Assembly (NCBI GenBank): GCA_033439795.1
Contig: JAUTDP010000003.1
Location: 4,030,001 to 4,094,000, forward strand
Direction of reading: 5' to 3'
DNA from: Sordaria brevicollis
Taxonomy: Eukaryota > Ascomycota > Sordariomycetes > Sordariales > Sordariaceae
DNA length: 64,000 bases
Shown here: positions 23,815-37,425 of the stretch, piece after piece
Layout of the letters: every line of letters begins with the position of its first letter
Position numbering within the stretch: the stretch's first letter is position 1
Notes under the pieces: model-generated
What the model saw: the letters and a program-made list of their open reading frames with translations, nothing else
The model's database searches: none
Told to the model about the DNA's origin: nothing
Position numbers and translations under genes: made by a program

Positions 23815-26218
23815 ATGGTTGGCAAAGTTAGCGAGCGCGTCCTCCTCCGGGAAGGTGTGTAATATCCTCTTTAGCCAGAGATCCTCGTGTCGCTTGCTAA
23901 CAATAACACCCAGGGTTGGAGCGTACCGACAATGGCATGAGGCAGACAAGTTGGCCCGATGTCGTTCCTATCAATCAGAAAAACTATTACACGTGCGAAC
24001 CACACCACCCCATCTTGTCCCTCGCCGATGCTCAAGTCCAACCTACTAACACTGGTGCGGCAGTGATTATATGAAGCGAGATGACCAGATACTTTCCCTC
24101 AGGCTCCAAAACGAACTAAACAGAGATCGGCTCGTACAAAACGCCAAAGACCGCGATCGTGCCCTCAACTACACCAATGGCGAAGTACCTCTCCCTCTCG
24201 ACGAGCTACAAGGCGATGATGGGCCGGCACCCACAGCCTACGCTGAGCCATCCAAGGTCATCGTCATCCACCCTGGAAGCCAGAATCTCAGAATCGGCTT
24301 TGCGAGCGATGCGCTTCCAAAAACCATCCCCATGGTTCTCGCGACAAAGTACCCACAGACAGAGTCAGAGATGTACGAGGCCTTACCGAGGAGGCAGTTC
24401 GAGGCTAGGACAACCGAACAGCAATACGGCGAGGAGTGGTCCAAGAAGTACCAAAAGGGGAGCAACGATCTCAAGACCGACATGCGCGCAAACAGGCGGA
24501 AGGTTCTTCCAAATTCCAAGGACCTAGTCCTCAACTTCAACCGCCGAACAGAGGCTGAAGTCATCTCCACCCACAATGACCCCCTTCAAGTAGACTGGAC
24601 CGATGTCAAGACACTGGAAGACCCGGATTCGGACGCGTCTGTGTTTATTGGGCAACAGGCGCTGCGCATTCCTGACGACTCAAACCCCAAGTTCAAGTTA
24701 TGGTGGCCGATACAGCATGGCTGGATGAATGAAGACGACTATCCGACAAAAGCCCACCTATTCAACGACATCGAGACCTTACTCGACCGCGCCTTACGAT
24801 ATGACCTGGGTCTGAAGCGAAGTACCGAGTGGAAGCAGTATAGCTGCGTCTTCGTCATCCCAGATCTTTACGACAAGAAGTACGTGGAACAAATATTGCA
24901 CCTTTGCGTGGAGTGGTTCGAGTTCAGCAAGATCTCGTTCATACAAGAGAGTATGGCGGCCTCATTTGGTGCCGGTTACACACAGGCCTGTGTTGTCGAC
25001 GTGGGCGCCCAAAAGACTTCCATCACCTGTGTTGAGGACGGCCTCTGCATCGAAGATTCTCGTATCAACCTCAAGTTTGGCGGCTACGATGTTACCGAAA
25101 CATTCATCAAAATGATGCTTTATGACAATTTCCCATACCAGGAAATCAACCTACGACGAAGATACGACTTCTTGTTAGCCGAAGAGCTGAAGATCAAATA
25201 TTGCACGCTATCGCAGGCCAACATTTCTGTTCAGAACTCGGATTTCCACGTGCGCGCCCCTAACCAGCCCACCCGCAAATACCAGTTCAAATTCTACGAC
25301 GAGGTCATTCTGGCCCCTATGGGCTTCTACGACCCTTCAATCTTCGACAACAGCACCAAGCTCAGAGGCAGGAGGAAGCTCATTGAGAGGTCGTATAATG
25401 CCTACGACGTGGAAGTCCCCGATGATCCTACATCAGCTGCGCAGTTCGCCGTTCTGTCGCATATCGCCCCCAGCCTCAACGCACATACCCTTGCGGGAGC
25501 GCTGAGTGATCTTGCTACGCCGGGCAAGGAGAAGCCACTACCGTTCAACTTCTTGGCCCGCGCCGACACCGCAGCCGGCACACCCGGCACTTCGAAGGCA
25601 CCATCACCCGCCCCTGGAGAGGGTGCCAGTACTCCCGTCCCACCACCGTTCGTCTTCGGAGCAGGCGGCGGTAGTCCCGCTCCCAGCGGACGCAACGGCA
25701 CTACCCCACTACCCACAAACGGCGCGGCACCTGCTGCAGCTCCCAACGGCGCTGCCGCTGCCGCTGGCGCCGCTGGCAACAACAACAACACGTTAGCCGT
25801 TCCCGGCATGCCAGTCGAGGCCGTCCAGCGAACTCCCAAGTCGATGGCCGCCGAGCGCGACGCCGTGCTGCCGGTCGTGCCCCTCGACATTGCCATCATG
25901 ACGAGCATCCAGAACGCCGCCAAGGGCGATGAGAAGAAGGTGCGGGAGTTGATGGGCAGCATCATGGTCATTGGCGGCGGTGCCAAGATCCCGCACTTTG
26001 CGCCCTTCCTGGAGGAGAAGCTCAAGGCGCGCCGGCCGGACTTGTCTGAGCGCATCCTGGTGAGCAGGAGCGCAAGGGAGATGGATGAGCAGGTCGTTGT
26101 GTGGAAGGGAGCTAGTGTCTTTGCGAAATTGTCGACCAACGACTCGTGGATCACGAACTATGAGTACAAGATGCTGGGGTCTAGGGTCATTTACCACAAG
26201 GCGCTGTGGCAGTATTGA
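23815..26218 (+). CDS. arp8: Actin-related protein 8, INO80 chromatin-remodelling subunit
   Basis: Three exons, 23815-23854, 23914-23992 and 24064-26218 (40+79+2155 nt), give 757 aa. Splicing joins MVGKVSERVLLREG to LERTDNGMRQTSWPDVVPIN, then QKNYYTDYMKRDDQILSLRL, the conserved Arp8 N-terminus. The second intron uses a GTGCGA donor. The actin fold begins at VIVIHPGSQNLRIGFASDAL and contains the insertions typical of Arp8. QACVVDVGAQKTSITCVEDG is the phosphate-loop region and SIMVIGGGAKIPHFAPFLEE the C-terminal strand. A Pro/Ala/Gly-rich insertion (around residues 505-610) interrupts the fold. Arp8 works with Arp4 and actin on the HSA region of Ino80 and contacts linker DNA and histones. Family assignment is firm. 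Confidence 0.95.
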
Positions 26219-26784
26219 TTGCCGCCGTCGTCAGGTTGCTCTGTGTATTGGGATAAGGCTGGATAGAACACTGTATTTATTTAACTTGATATCTTCCATG
26301 GGTGCAAGGAAATATGGATGGGCGTTGTGCGAAGCAGTTTGATATCTTGGCAGATGGAGCGTGCGGTCGTGATAGACAGGGACGAAAAGGATATAGCACC
26401 ACATTGTTATCAAAGATATGAGATATCATAGTTTTTGGATTATGCGAAAAAGTCTTTCAACAAGTGTTGACGACTTGCACCTTGACTTTGAACATGAAGT
26501 TATACAGAGGACAGCTATAGTAGATTGACCTTACTATACGCAACCCGACCGAGTTGTAGGAGGAAGATCATTCCACAAATTCGGCTCAAGAGCCGCGGAA
26601 GAAAAGAGGCACAAGACAAGACGTGGCACCCCACTTGAGGAAAGCTTGAATGCATACTTTGGTACAAGGGGAGGTTTTTTCTGGGGGCCTCCATCCCGCA
26701 ATACCACCGCGACCGGATTGGATGATCTGATACGATGGCCGCATCGGGGACAGAGGCTGCTAAAGAGACCTGATCTTTATTCAA

Positions 26785-26795
26785 CCCCCCCCCCC
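26785..26795. repeat. Poly-C tract (11 nt)
   Basis: Eleven consecutive C followed by a T run. Length is slippage-prone. Confidence 0.9.
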
Positions 26796-27503
26796 TTTTT
26801 CCCTGCTTCTCATGCGATTCAAAGTCTTGGCAAAATGCTTGTTTCGGAAAAGGAGCCAGTCAATTTAACTGCTGTCACAACATTGAGGCCGGGGAAAGCT
26901 TACCGTACCTTGTGTTCTCAATGTACCGGTCTAGCGTTTCTGCATTCAGTAGGTAACCTGCGACCGACGGGATGCAGCGAGGTTGCTTTAGTTTTTCCCA
27001 CTTTCCCAGCCACCGTCGAACAAAATTGAAGCCAGCGAATTGGACGACAATTGGAGAGCTGGGCTGGACCTGAGAGGGGAGGAGAAATGCAAAATCGAAA
27101 CGAACGAGATGCTGACAGACCTAGCGGGTCGCGGGCTATTCGATCACTATCACGGCCCCGATAGTTAAAGCCGGCCGAGAGTGAGGCCAGTGAGGTGGTT
27201 TCCCACCACCCACCTCAGCGAGCAAAACCCCAGCCCCGCCCGGCGTTGATGGCCAGCCTGTTCCGTATCGGTGCCGATATCTCGATGGAGGAGGGCTTCC
27301 TATTGAGCAATTGGGGCTTCTTCATGTGCTTTTACTGCTTCCCAGCCTTTCCCCCGCTACATCTGGCGGTACGCTACACCGAAACGGCTTCTGCTGACAG
27401 ACCGTTGTAGCACCAAAAACTGGCGGAGACAGGGCAGATATGGAACCGTACCTACAGTACAGTAGCATTCATCGAAAACTGGAAGGTCGGTCGGTATTTG
27501 ATC

Positions 27504-27524
27504 AAAAAAAAAAAAAAAAAAAAA
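27504..27524. repeat. Poly-A tract (21 nt)
   Basis: Twenty-one consecutive A. No adjacent retrotransposon-like sequence was seen, so it is more likely a simple mononucleotide repeat than a LINE tail. Confidence 0.9.
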
Positions 27525-28511
27525 GCTTCTTGTTACGGTTACGTCGAAGGATTGGATAGGACAGGCTGGGCTGGGGATAAGCAACAGGGGTCTGGAGAGA
27601 GAGTGTGTGTGTGACCACGGGTGTGGGTTCCTCACCCGAACTGCTTAGTTCTAGCTGCCTTTTTTTTCTTTTTGGCTACCTCTTTAGCTCCGTCTGTTGC
27701 ATTCTTCAACGACTCTTTTTCGTTTCTCTTTTCAGAATTTTCCTTCTCTTTTTTTTTGAGTTTCTTGGGGACAACTCGCGAAATTTATCCACCTCTAGGA
27801 AACCCCATCGTCCCAGCTTGGAAGCAACTATCCCACTCCTGCTGTTTACTTTACGAAGCTTATGAAGTCGACGATTACTACGATATACAACATTTCGAAT
27901 GACATAGAGAAAAGACTTTGCTCTTTGATACGCATAGCGACGAAAGTTACGACGACCACGACCACGACGCTCACGAGGAACGAAACCAAGATTCTACGAC
28001 GACGACCCTGAATGACCTGGACTGAGACAAAAAAGCTTGTCTGTATATGACACCGGCACGGCACGACTCGAAGAAGGCAGCAACCTAGGTACAAGACGAA
28101 AGCAGACACACAATCTCAGGCCTTCTCGGTTTCGCACAAATTAAATATGCTTTCATTGAGACATACACATGAACACAGGCCCTAGACTATACGGCCACGG
28201 CATCCCAATTTTCAACTCACCTGGACTAACGGCAAGCGTCTCATCATATCACGACACAACAATCTGAGGGGCCGACAAGGAGTTTTCACCACCAGCCTGT
28301 CCTCCTCATAATCAGCACATCAACTACTCAGTATCCTTCCGGACTTCTTCTTCCACGGAATCGACGATTTACCAACACCAAGGAAACGGATATCAATAAA
28401 CACATCCGTTCGTCACGGAAAGCTTGCAACGAGAGAGGCGTGATTAGTCAGGATCACCAAAGGTATCAGTTTTTGAGGGGGCGCAGACCATAAGCATATC
28501 GCCAATCAATC

Positions 28512-30631
28512 ATGGATCAATACCTATTCCGGACACACCTTGACCAGTGCAAAGTCGTGGAGGAGACGACTTGGTGGATAGAGATTTTGAATTATTCGGT
28601 ACGTACCTTAACCAGCGCATGTGGAAGGAACGCGAGGGGAAACAGAAGAGGAACGCGGAAAAGAAGGAGGAGAAAGGAAGGCAAGAACGAGACAAGCAAG
28701 CGATTTGGTATGGTGTAACGCGAGTTGAAGGGAAAGAACAGGGGAAGAGGCGTATGCATGGTGGAGCCGGCATTTTTCTCCGAGGATAAATGACGAGAAG
28801 GGCCATGAGAAAACAGAGGAAAGAAGGTTTTCTTGAGTTTTATGTGATGAGAAAGCTGAGTGGGATCGATGGTGAGAGGGAGTACATCTGCCAACAGAGC
28901 TTTGTGGCATGAACACAGTCTACGAATTGGCTTGTCAGATGATGGGAGGATGAGGGACGGACCAAGATGAATGGCCGACGTGAAAAGCATGATCTAACGT
29001 TTGTTGGTTTCATGAAATAGGATGAAAGTCTCAACACCATCGATGAACACCGATTTGGACCCGATGAGCGACGAGTTGAGTTTCACAACTTTTTGCACCG
29101 GCGGGTAAGAGACGACAGTCCGGCTCATCAATCATGTTGATATGGTCAAGCTAATAGTTCCATCTACAGGGCGTGTTTGCTCCGAAAAAGCTCAAGGAAG
29201 GAGTACGACTGTTGAACGGAATCCGTCTAATGTGAGTGTTCAGTTGAGCATCTAGACAAACAGACTGGACTAACCTAAATGCTGCAGAGTACAGAAAGAT
29301 GCAAATGAAGATGAAACATTCGCACCTCTTCATATCTCCCTAAAACCTGAAGACTATTCAAGTATGGTAGAGGTCATGCGGCTACCTTACCGCGCCATAG
29401 AAGGGACCAGTGTCGTCGGTCCCTTTTTCTGGGCAGCTCTGGACCACGACGAGGAAGATCCGCACTTGCGTATGTCACTTCCTCTCCCTCCCCACCATAT
29501 CATACATAACTTTTTCTTTAACCACATGTGCTTCTAGAAATTATCTTCCGCAAATCCGACGTCCGCAAAAAGGGCAAAACCCGCGGCTGGGAACTAATGC
29601 TCTCCCACTCCTTCGCCACAGGAATCACCTCCGGGTTCGTCAAAGGGACACCCTCCTCCGACATCAGCGTATCCATCAAGACGCTCCTCGCCTGTGCCTC
29701 CCAAGCCATGCACCCTTTTTTGCTTCCCATGATCGTCCTATCCCACGACATCTCCATCAAAACCGACATGAAGCAGCGCGAAGCGCGCGAGTGGCTGCGC
29801 CGGCTCGAACACGCCGTCAGCATGCGGCAAGAGATCCTCGAGGAAGAATCCAACTACATCAAAGAAACCATGGTCGACCTCGACCAAATCAACCGCGACC
29901 TCGTCGAATGCCACTCCCAAGTCCTCTGGAAACGGCCCCAAGCCTACCAAGAAATCGTCAAATCCTTCGATTCCGCCCTGAAACAATTTTGGTCCCTCGC
30001 CTCCCAGCCCGAAAGAGAACACATCTACGGCAGCAAGGAGGTCAAACACCTGCACAAATCCTTCGTCTCCCGCCTCGACTTCTTCCAAGCCAAACTTAAA
30101 GGAATAGAAAACTACGCTCACATCACCCTCGAACGACTGAGCATCCAGCGCGCGGCGCTCTACAACATCATCGCCCAAAAGGAATCCAAGCTCGGTCTGC
30201 AAATGGCCGTCGACCAGCGCAAACTCGCTCACGCCGCCAAGCGAGACGCCACGTCTATGAAATCCATTTCCCTTTTGGGAGCCATATTTCTCCCCGCCAC
30301 GCTTTTGGCATCAGTCTTCTCAATGACCTTTTTCAACTTCCAAGACCAAGACTCCGACTTCAGCCCCGCTGGCGACGACTCATCCTCTCCTGCTGAGTCA
30401 GCAACAAGAACAGTCTCCCCCTCTATATGGGTCTACTTCGCCATAACCATCCCTCTGACGCTCATAATCGTGGTTACCTGGTTCCTGTGGGATAAGAGGC
30501 GGGAAGCTGCTTATGCGCAGGAAGACAAGGATATCGAAAAGGGAATCGATAAGATGGAGCAGAAGATCATGGCGGAGATGAGGAAGAGGACGATGAGCAC
30601 GGCTAGGACGTGGAATGTTGCTAAGCATTGA
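28512..30631 (+). CDS. CorA-like membrane protein lacking the GMN motif
   Basis: Five exons, 28512-28598, 29021-29104, 29170-29231, 29288-29469 and 29538-30631, total 1509 nt and 502 aa. The first intron is 422 nt, the others 56-68 nt. A large cytosolic N-terminal domain with long helices (EEESNYIKETMVDLDQINRD, LKQFWSLASQPEREHIYGSK) leads into two C-terminal transmembrane segments: SISLLGAIFLPATLLASVFS, and WVYFAITIPLTLIIVVTWFL after a short Ser/acidic loop. This is the CorA topology for divalent-cation channels. The GMN signature after the first helix is replaced by SMTFFN, so magnesium transport cannot be assumed. The charged C-terminus (KDIEKGIDKMEQKIMAEMRK) is amphipathic. The location (plasma or internal membrane) cannot be told from sequence. 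Confidence 0.85.
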
Positions 30632-31676
30632 CAGACGGTGAAGGTGCAGAGGAGGTGAGGTAACAACGATAAGGGGAATGCGTGGTAGAGTGTAATCTTT
30701 TGGGGTTGGGGGTTTGGGGTTTGGGGTATCAGACAAGGTTGAAGTTGCCGAACCGTATGTGTGTGTGCGGTTGTTGGCAGCTTCTACCCTGCCTACCCGA
30801 AATCCCAGTCTCAAGAGGTTATACTATAAGGTCATGGATGATGTGATGAAGACATGTTCATGAGCGTTTCTGCTGTTTTGGTTGATGAAGGATGGACATG
30901 TGAGGAGTGGAAGGGGGCATGATTTATGATACCTGCGCATTGGATATACGTATATAAACAACGAAGTTTGTCATGAGCGATTGGACCACTGTTTGTTAAG
31001 TTGCAAGTTTACTGCATCAAGCGAAGCTTCGGTGACCCTTATCGAGGTCCAACTTTCATTAGGCATCGTGAAAATCTCCTCACAAGACCGGAACGATGAT
31101 GCAGCCGTCGAGCTAACAAATATTGAAGAGGTGTTTTTCAATGTCATTGAACATCTTTTCATTTTTTATTTTTTTCACGGTATCCCAAAAAAGATCAGGG
31201 TACTCTTCACCCAAGTGTCATCTTGCTAATCACTCACAGCATCACTTAGACCCATCACACCATCACTCCCGTTGCTCCAGGGCGCCAATCCGTATGATTT
31301 GTTTACATAGAAATAGGGGAACACGACTGACAACCTGAACGTAAAGGCAAGCAAAACTGGCCACCCTTTGTGCAACATACCAGATCCTGATTTCCAGACT
31401 CTTGCATAACCAATTGGCAAGGTCTTTCTCTTTCGTCTCATAACGCATGCTACACGTATCACTGCTGCTGCTCCTATACTGTCTGGTTTCGTATTCAGAA
31501 TTTTATACAAAAAGATAGCCACGGTTTCGGCGTGAATCTCCTGGTTCGGTTGAGAAACAAGATTAACGTGCCCATTAAGTATGCCGATTGCCTGGTCCTC
31601 GGTGTTCTGTTTGACCGGCGTGGTTCCACTGGGACGATTATACCACTCGAATCCGTAGCGACGAGGGTTTTGCTGC
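30632..31676. other. Convergent 3' region between the CorA-like gene and PKA
   Basis: About 1 kb between two convergent genes. It contains a TTTGGGGT repeat near 30705-30727 and a short TG run near 30757. No gene was recognised; both 3' UTRs lie here. Confidence 0.55.
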
Positions 31677-33529
<1,853 letters not shown>

Positions 33530-36237
33530 CAATCCTTATTTTCTGGTCGACAGCCGAGCGAGACCTGGGCCGTCTAACTGGGGGGAGTTTGGAGACGGAG
33601 GGGGGCCGTGACCGAAGACGGGACGCGGTGGAGAGAATCGAGCTGGAAGGAGCTGGCGAGGAGACCAGGAGTGGAGGATATCAAGAGGCGGCGGCGGCTG
33701 TCGCGACTGCAGGTTTGAATGCAAGGCAATCAGTAAACACGAAGCTTTAACGGGGGAGAGGCCAATTGGCACATGCGGCTGCTGCAGAGCGCATGGGGGG
33801 GAACGACCCGGCTTCTTCTGAGCTTTGATATTCGTTCAAGGTTGGGTGACACGGGCAAGATGAAAGAGATAGCGAAGGAACGGCAACCCCCAAGGAGTGC
33901 AAGCGCAAACGCTCTGATCAAAGAAGGAAGCAGTCGCGGTGGTGCAACTCCGGCTGCGGTATCGGTGCTCCTTCCTTTTATCTCGGCAACACCTCAAGAC
34001 CTCAAGACTTCTTAACGGACATCCGATCGCGACACGTTTTGAAGTGTGTCCCTGAGATGTACAAGGTAAAGATGCAGGTCGGATCTACCTATCCTTCTTG
34101 ATGCATTGACCGACATAGTCTGCCGCATTCAAATGCATTACTTGCACTTTAGGTATATGTGATAGCGGGAAAGCAGATGGTGCAGGAGGGGTGTAGACGG
34201 ATGGGGAGTAATGCAGTGCAGTGACATGTGCTTCTTCTTCCTCTTCACTTTGACATTTGGGTATCAGTTGGACAACTTACCAGAACACAACTTGTATCTT
34301 CTTTGGAAAGGACTACCCAGCGGGCGCTTCTTTCGTGTGTGGCTGAGAGAGAGAGAGTCGGATGAAAAGACGAAAGAAGCCAGGAAGCTCAATAGAGTAG
34401 GTTCCTGTATGGCTGTTATGGTGAAGCGTGGTGTGGTGTGCCAAAGACTAGCAAAAGCGAGGAGAAAAGCAAAAGCGGAGAGATGCGGCGACGTCAGGAA
34501 TTGAAGCCGGAGGTGTGAAGTCACGCAGCGTTCCCCCTCCCTTGCAGGTTGCTTTTTCCTTGTAGGGCGGGACCCGAGTGCGAAGCTGGTACTGGTAGTA
34601 GCAGTTAAGGACTGGGGTAAGGTGTTTTGAACTGGAACCCTGTCAGTCAGTTGTCTCGAGAAACAAACTGAGCTGAAGTGACTGGGAAGCTTGTTGTTGC
34701 GTTATAGTGTTGCAGTACGGTCGAATGGAGGAGGACGGACGAGAGCTGAGGGCTGATGAAGGCTGAATGAGGAGAGACAAGAAACGAGTTCAAGTGGAAG
34801 TTGACAAAGACGGGAACGGTCAGGACGACATGTGCGTCCTTTCTTGGGATTGCTTGTCCTATTTACATAAAAGAGAGGAGAAGACGTCGCTCTCTTACTT
34901 GTCTTTGTATGTAGAGCCACGCACACGCCCCAATTGTTTTCAACGTAGCTGAATCGGGGGGTCCCGAGGGCGGAATGCTTTTCGTTTCTTTGCTTTCGTT
35001 GCCTTTTGCTTTTCTTGTTTGTCCTCCATTCAGGTGGAGCGCGCCCCTGGTCAAGTCTCCCCTTGCTAAGTCAGAGACGATGATCCCTAGAGAGAGACCG
35101 GTTGGAGATAACTTTTTTTTTTCTTGCACACTTGGCCGAATCCAACCATTGTTCATCCTTTTGGAGGCGTCAGTTTTCCGAAGCTCTGGCTGAGTAGCGT
35201 ATTTCTATATACTCAAACACATTGGCTTGCTCAGACTGGTCTAACACAGCCGCAGGGCTTGATACTGAAGGTAACGATTTCACCACCTGTCAAGTCAAGC
35301 CCAACGGTGAAATGTCTTGTCTGAGTCGTCTTTGCAACAACAAGGTGTGTGACTGCGGGGACACTTCCGTCGTGTCAAGTCAAGCTCCTCATCCTCCTCT
35401 CTGGGCTTGCCTCACAGCTCTGGAGCCGGCGCCGGTTGAAGTCACTGCGGGACCTCTCGTGGGAATTCCCAGTGACATTTGGAACATTGGAGGGGCCTGA
35501 GGAGGCGCTGGTGGTGTAAAAGGTGGGGTTCCCTCTACCCTTTGGAAGGGATCGTCCCTGTTGGACAGACTTGTCGAGGTGTCCATCGCATCGTCATCGC
35601 CCTTGGGATCCAATCACGTCACCTGGACTTTGTGTCGAAATTGGGGGTCAGCACAAGCCGAATGGTTCCAATGGTTCATAATCATGGACTCAACTCCGTC
35701 GCGGGCAAGCATCACCAAGTTGGGGAATAACTACCGTCATTACCAGTCAATTTCCTTTTTGACCGACACCATTGACACCTTTCTCGGCGGACACTCGGGG
35801 AGGCTACCCGTCCCGGCCCGTCACCATACATTCATACCCACCGGCATACGGTCCCGCTTTGTCGGCAGTTTATAAAAGCAGGCACCCTTGTGCCTCGGGA
35901 AACACAATCGTGGGTTTCGAATCACTTCCAGGATCGCGATCTAAATGTCTCGGGAACATGGTAAGGCCAGAGAGATAGGGAAAAGTCTCATTTTGACCGT
36001 CGCAATGAGTAAAAGGGCAGTCGTCTCAGAATACCGCTTCTTCAACAGAATGGTAAGCTTCAAAAATACACCAACACAAAAAGAAATCAGACCATCCGTG
36101 CCACCCGCGCCAATGCAGAAACTGTATGTGCGAATCCTCGACCACTTCTCTCTTTTTTTCCCCTCTTCCTCTCCTGCGATTGCATATCGCGATCCCATCA
36201 CCACCACCCCCTTGGAATTACTACACGTCCTATCCCT
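33530..36237. other. 2.7-kb region upstream of PKA
   Basis: Long divergent-looking flank with several short frames but no firm gene. It holds the PKA promoter and leader and, at the far end, the 3' flank of the lectin gene. A weak candidate small ORF at 35389-35586 is listed separately. Confidence 0.5.
35389..35586 (-). CDS. Weak candidate small ORF
   Basis: An ATG at 35586 opens 65 aa starting MDTSTSLSNRDDPFQRVEGT, followed by a Pro-rich stretch. An in-frame stop lies shortly upstream of the ATG. No splice site, domain or signal sequence supports it, and it may be chance. It is mentioned because its composition differs from neighbouring random frames. Confidence 0.15.
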   Translation of the reverse strand: MDTSTSLSNRDDPFQRVEGTPPFTPPAPPQAPPMFQMSLGIPTRGPAVTSTGAGSRAVRQAQRGG

Positions 36238-37425
36238 CTAGAAGCGATGGCTGCGCTGCTGCTTCGTCCTGTACGCAGTGTATCCTACATAGGCGCCTCC
36301 CACCGCGAAGAAGAAGAAGAGCGTCTTCATCAGGAACCAGGTCCAGCTGCCCTCGGTTTGCTGACCCGTCACCTTGCCCTTGCCCTTGCCGCTACCGGGA
36401 GTAGACTTGGTCGGGGGAGCGGTAGTGTAGAGGTTCCTAGCGTTGACCGAGATAATATCGTGGTTGTCGCTGAGCTCGCCAGTCTCGGCCGTGAATCCGA
36501 GGTAGGCCACCGGAGGAATCGTGGGAGGCTCGTTGGTCTCGAAGCAGAGGATCCACTCGCCCTCGTTCTTGTACTGCAGCTCGAGCTTGAGGTACTTGTC
36601 CTGGAAGTGCGAGAGCTTGAACTTGGTGGGCACGTTGGCGTGCCTGATACCGCGGGCGGAGCAGCCGGCCAGCTCCTGGTTCTTGCCATCCGTGTCCTTG
36701 TCGTAAGAAGTCCGGCCGTCGCCCACCATGGCCATGACGTAGGGGAAGACGACGCCGGGCCGGTTGTTCTTGTACGTGTCGAAGAAGATGCCGAGACCCT
36801 CGAATCGGTCCTGGTTGCCGAAAACGGGTCCTTCCCGCCCGCGCTCCTTCGTAAGCCACATGGCGAATCCATCGCCGTAAAGCTGGTTTTTTCCGTGAAT
36901 CTTGAACTCGACCTCGATCTCCCAGTTGGTGGCTGTCAAGGGCACCTTGGACCAGAGGTTGCCCATCTGCGACGGCCGGTCGGATGTGAGGCGGATGTAT
37001 CTTGGTAGAAAGTACAGTTAGCGGCATCTTCTCTGGAGGCGTCGAACGGCTCGCCAGGGAAGCAACTCACTGATCTGTGCGAATAATAGTGTCTCCCCCA
37101 AAGTCATACCACCGACTTTGCATATCCGAGTCCAAGTATGGCTGTAGATCGTAAACATGGCCGTGTTAGTCACCATAAACAAAGCGTAGTCGTCGAGATC
37201 GGAAGTCTCCTCGGGACCCGGGAACTAGTGCGCGCATACCTGGTTCAAGCTATGCGTCCTGAGCTGTTGGAAGAAAGCGTTAGTACCATGCGCAGAATGG
37301 CGCGAGGCAGAGCTTCCGGAACTCACTCCAATGCTCTTCACGTTGCCCTCTGCATCTTGTTGCACAGCACCGTGTGCCGCCGTGGCCAGCCACAAGGCCG
37401 ATAGTGCCGATGTCAACAACATCAT
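36238..37425 (-). CDS. L-type lectin-domain cargo receptor (ERGIC-53/VIP36/Emp47 family)
   Basis: Type I membrane protein of the early secretory pathway that binds high-mannose glycans and escorts glycoproteins between ER and Golgi. Four exons, 37425-37327, 37263-37240, 37141-37071 and 37000-36238 (99+24+71+763 nt), give 318 aa. A signal peptide (MMLLTSALSALWLATAAHGA) opens the protein. The 24-nt microexon encodes LRTHSLNQ, joined to PYLDSDMQSRWYDFGGD, the start of the lectin fold. Lectin hallmarks are NQLYGDGFAMWLTKER, GLGIFFDTYKNN and VAYLGFTAETGELSDNHDI. A single transmembrane segment (FLMKTLFFFFAVGGAYVGYT) leads to a short cytosolic tail RTKQQRSHRF. It has no coiled-coil stalk, so it is closer to VIP36-type receptors than to full-length ERGIC-53. 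Confidence 0.93.

Larger units (their letters stand above)
26219..28511. other. 2.3-kb intergenic region with long mononucleotide runs
   Basis: No supported gene. A run of 11 C lies at 26785-26795 and a run of 21 A at 27504-27524. The last kilobase is CT-rich on the + strand, typical of a Neurospora promoter and leader, and belongs to the CorA-like gene. Confidence 0.6.

Noticed and set aside
27504..27524. 21-A run as a possible retroposon tail
   Set aside because: No reverse-transcriptase-like or duplicated sequence adjacent; a simple mononucleotide repeat is sufficient.
30705..30727. TTTGGGGT repeats resembling telomeric DNA
   Set aside because: The Neurospora telomere unit is TTAGGG; only about three imperfect copies and in a 3' UTR.
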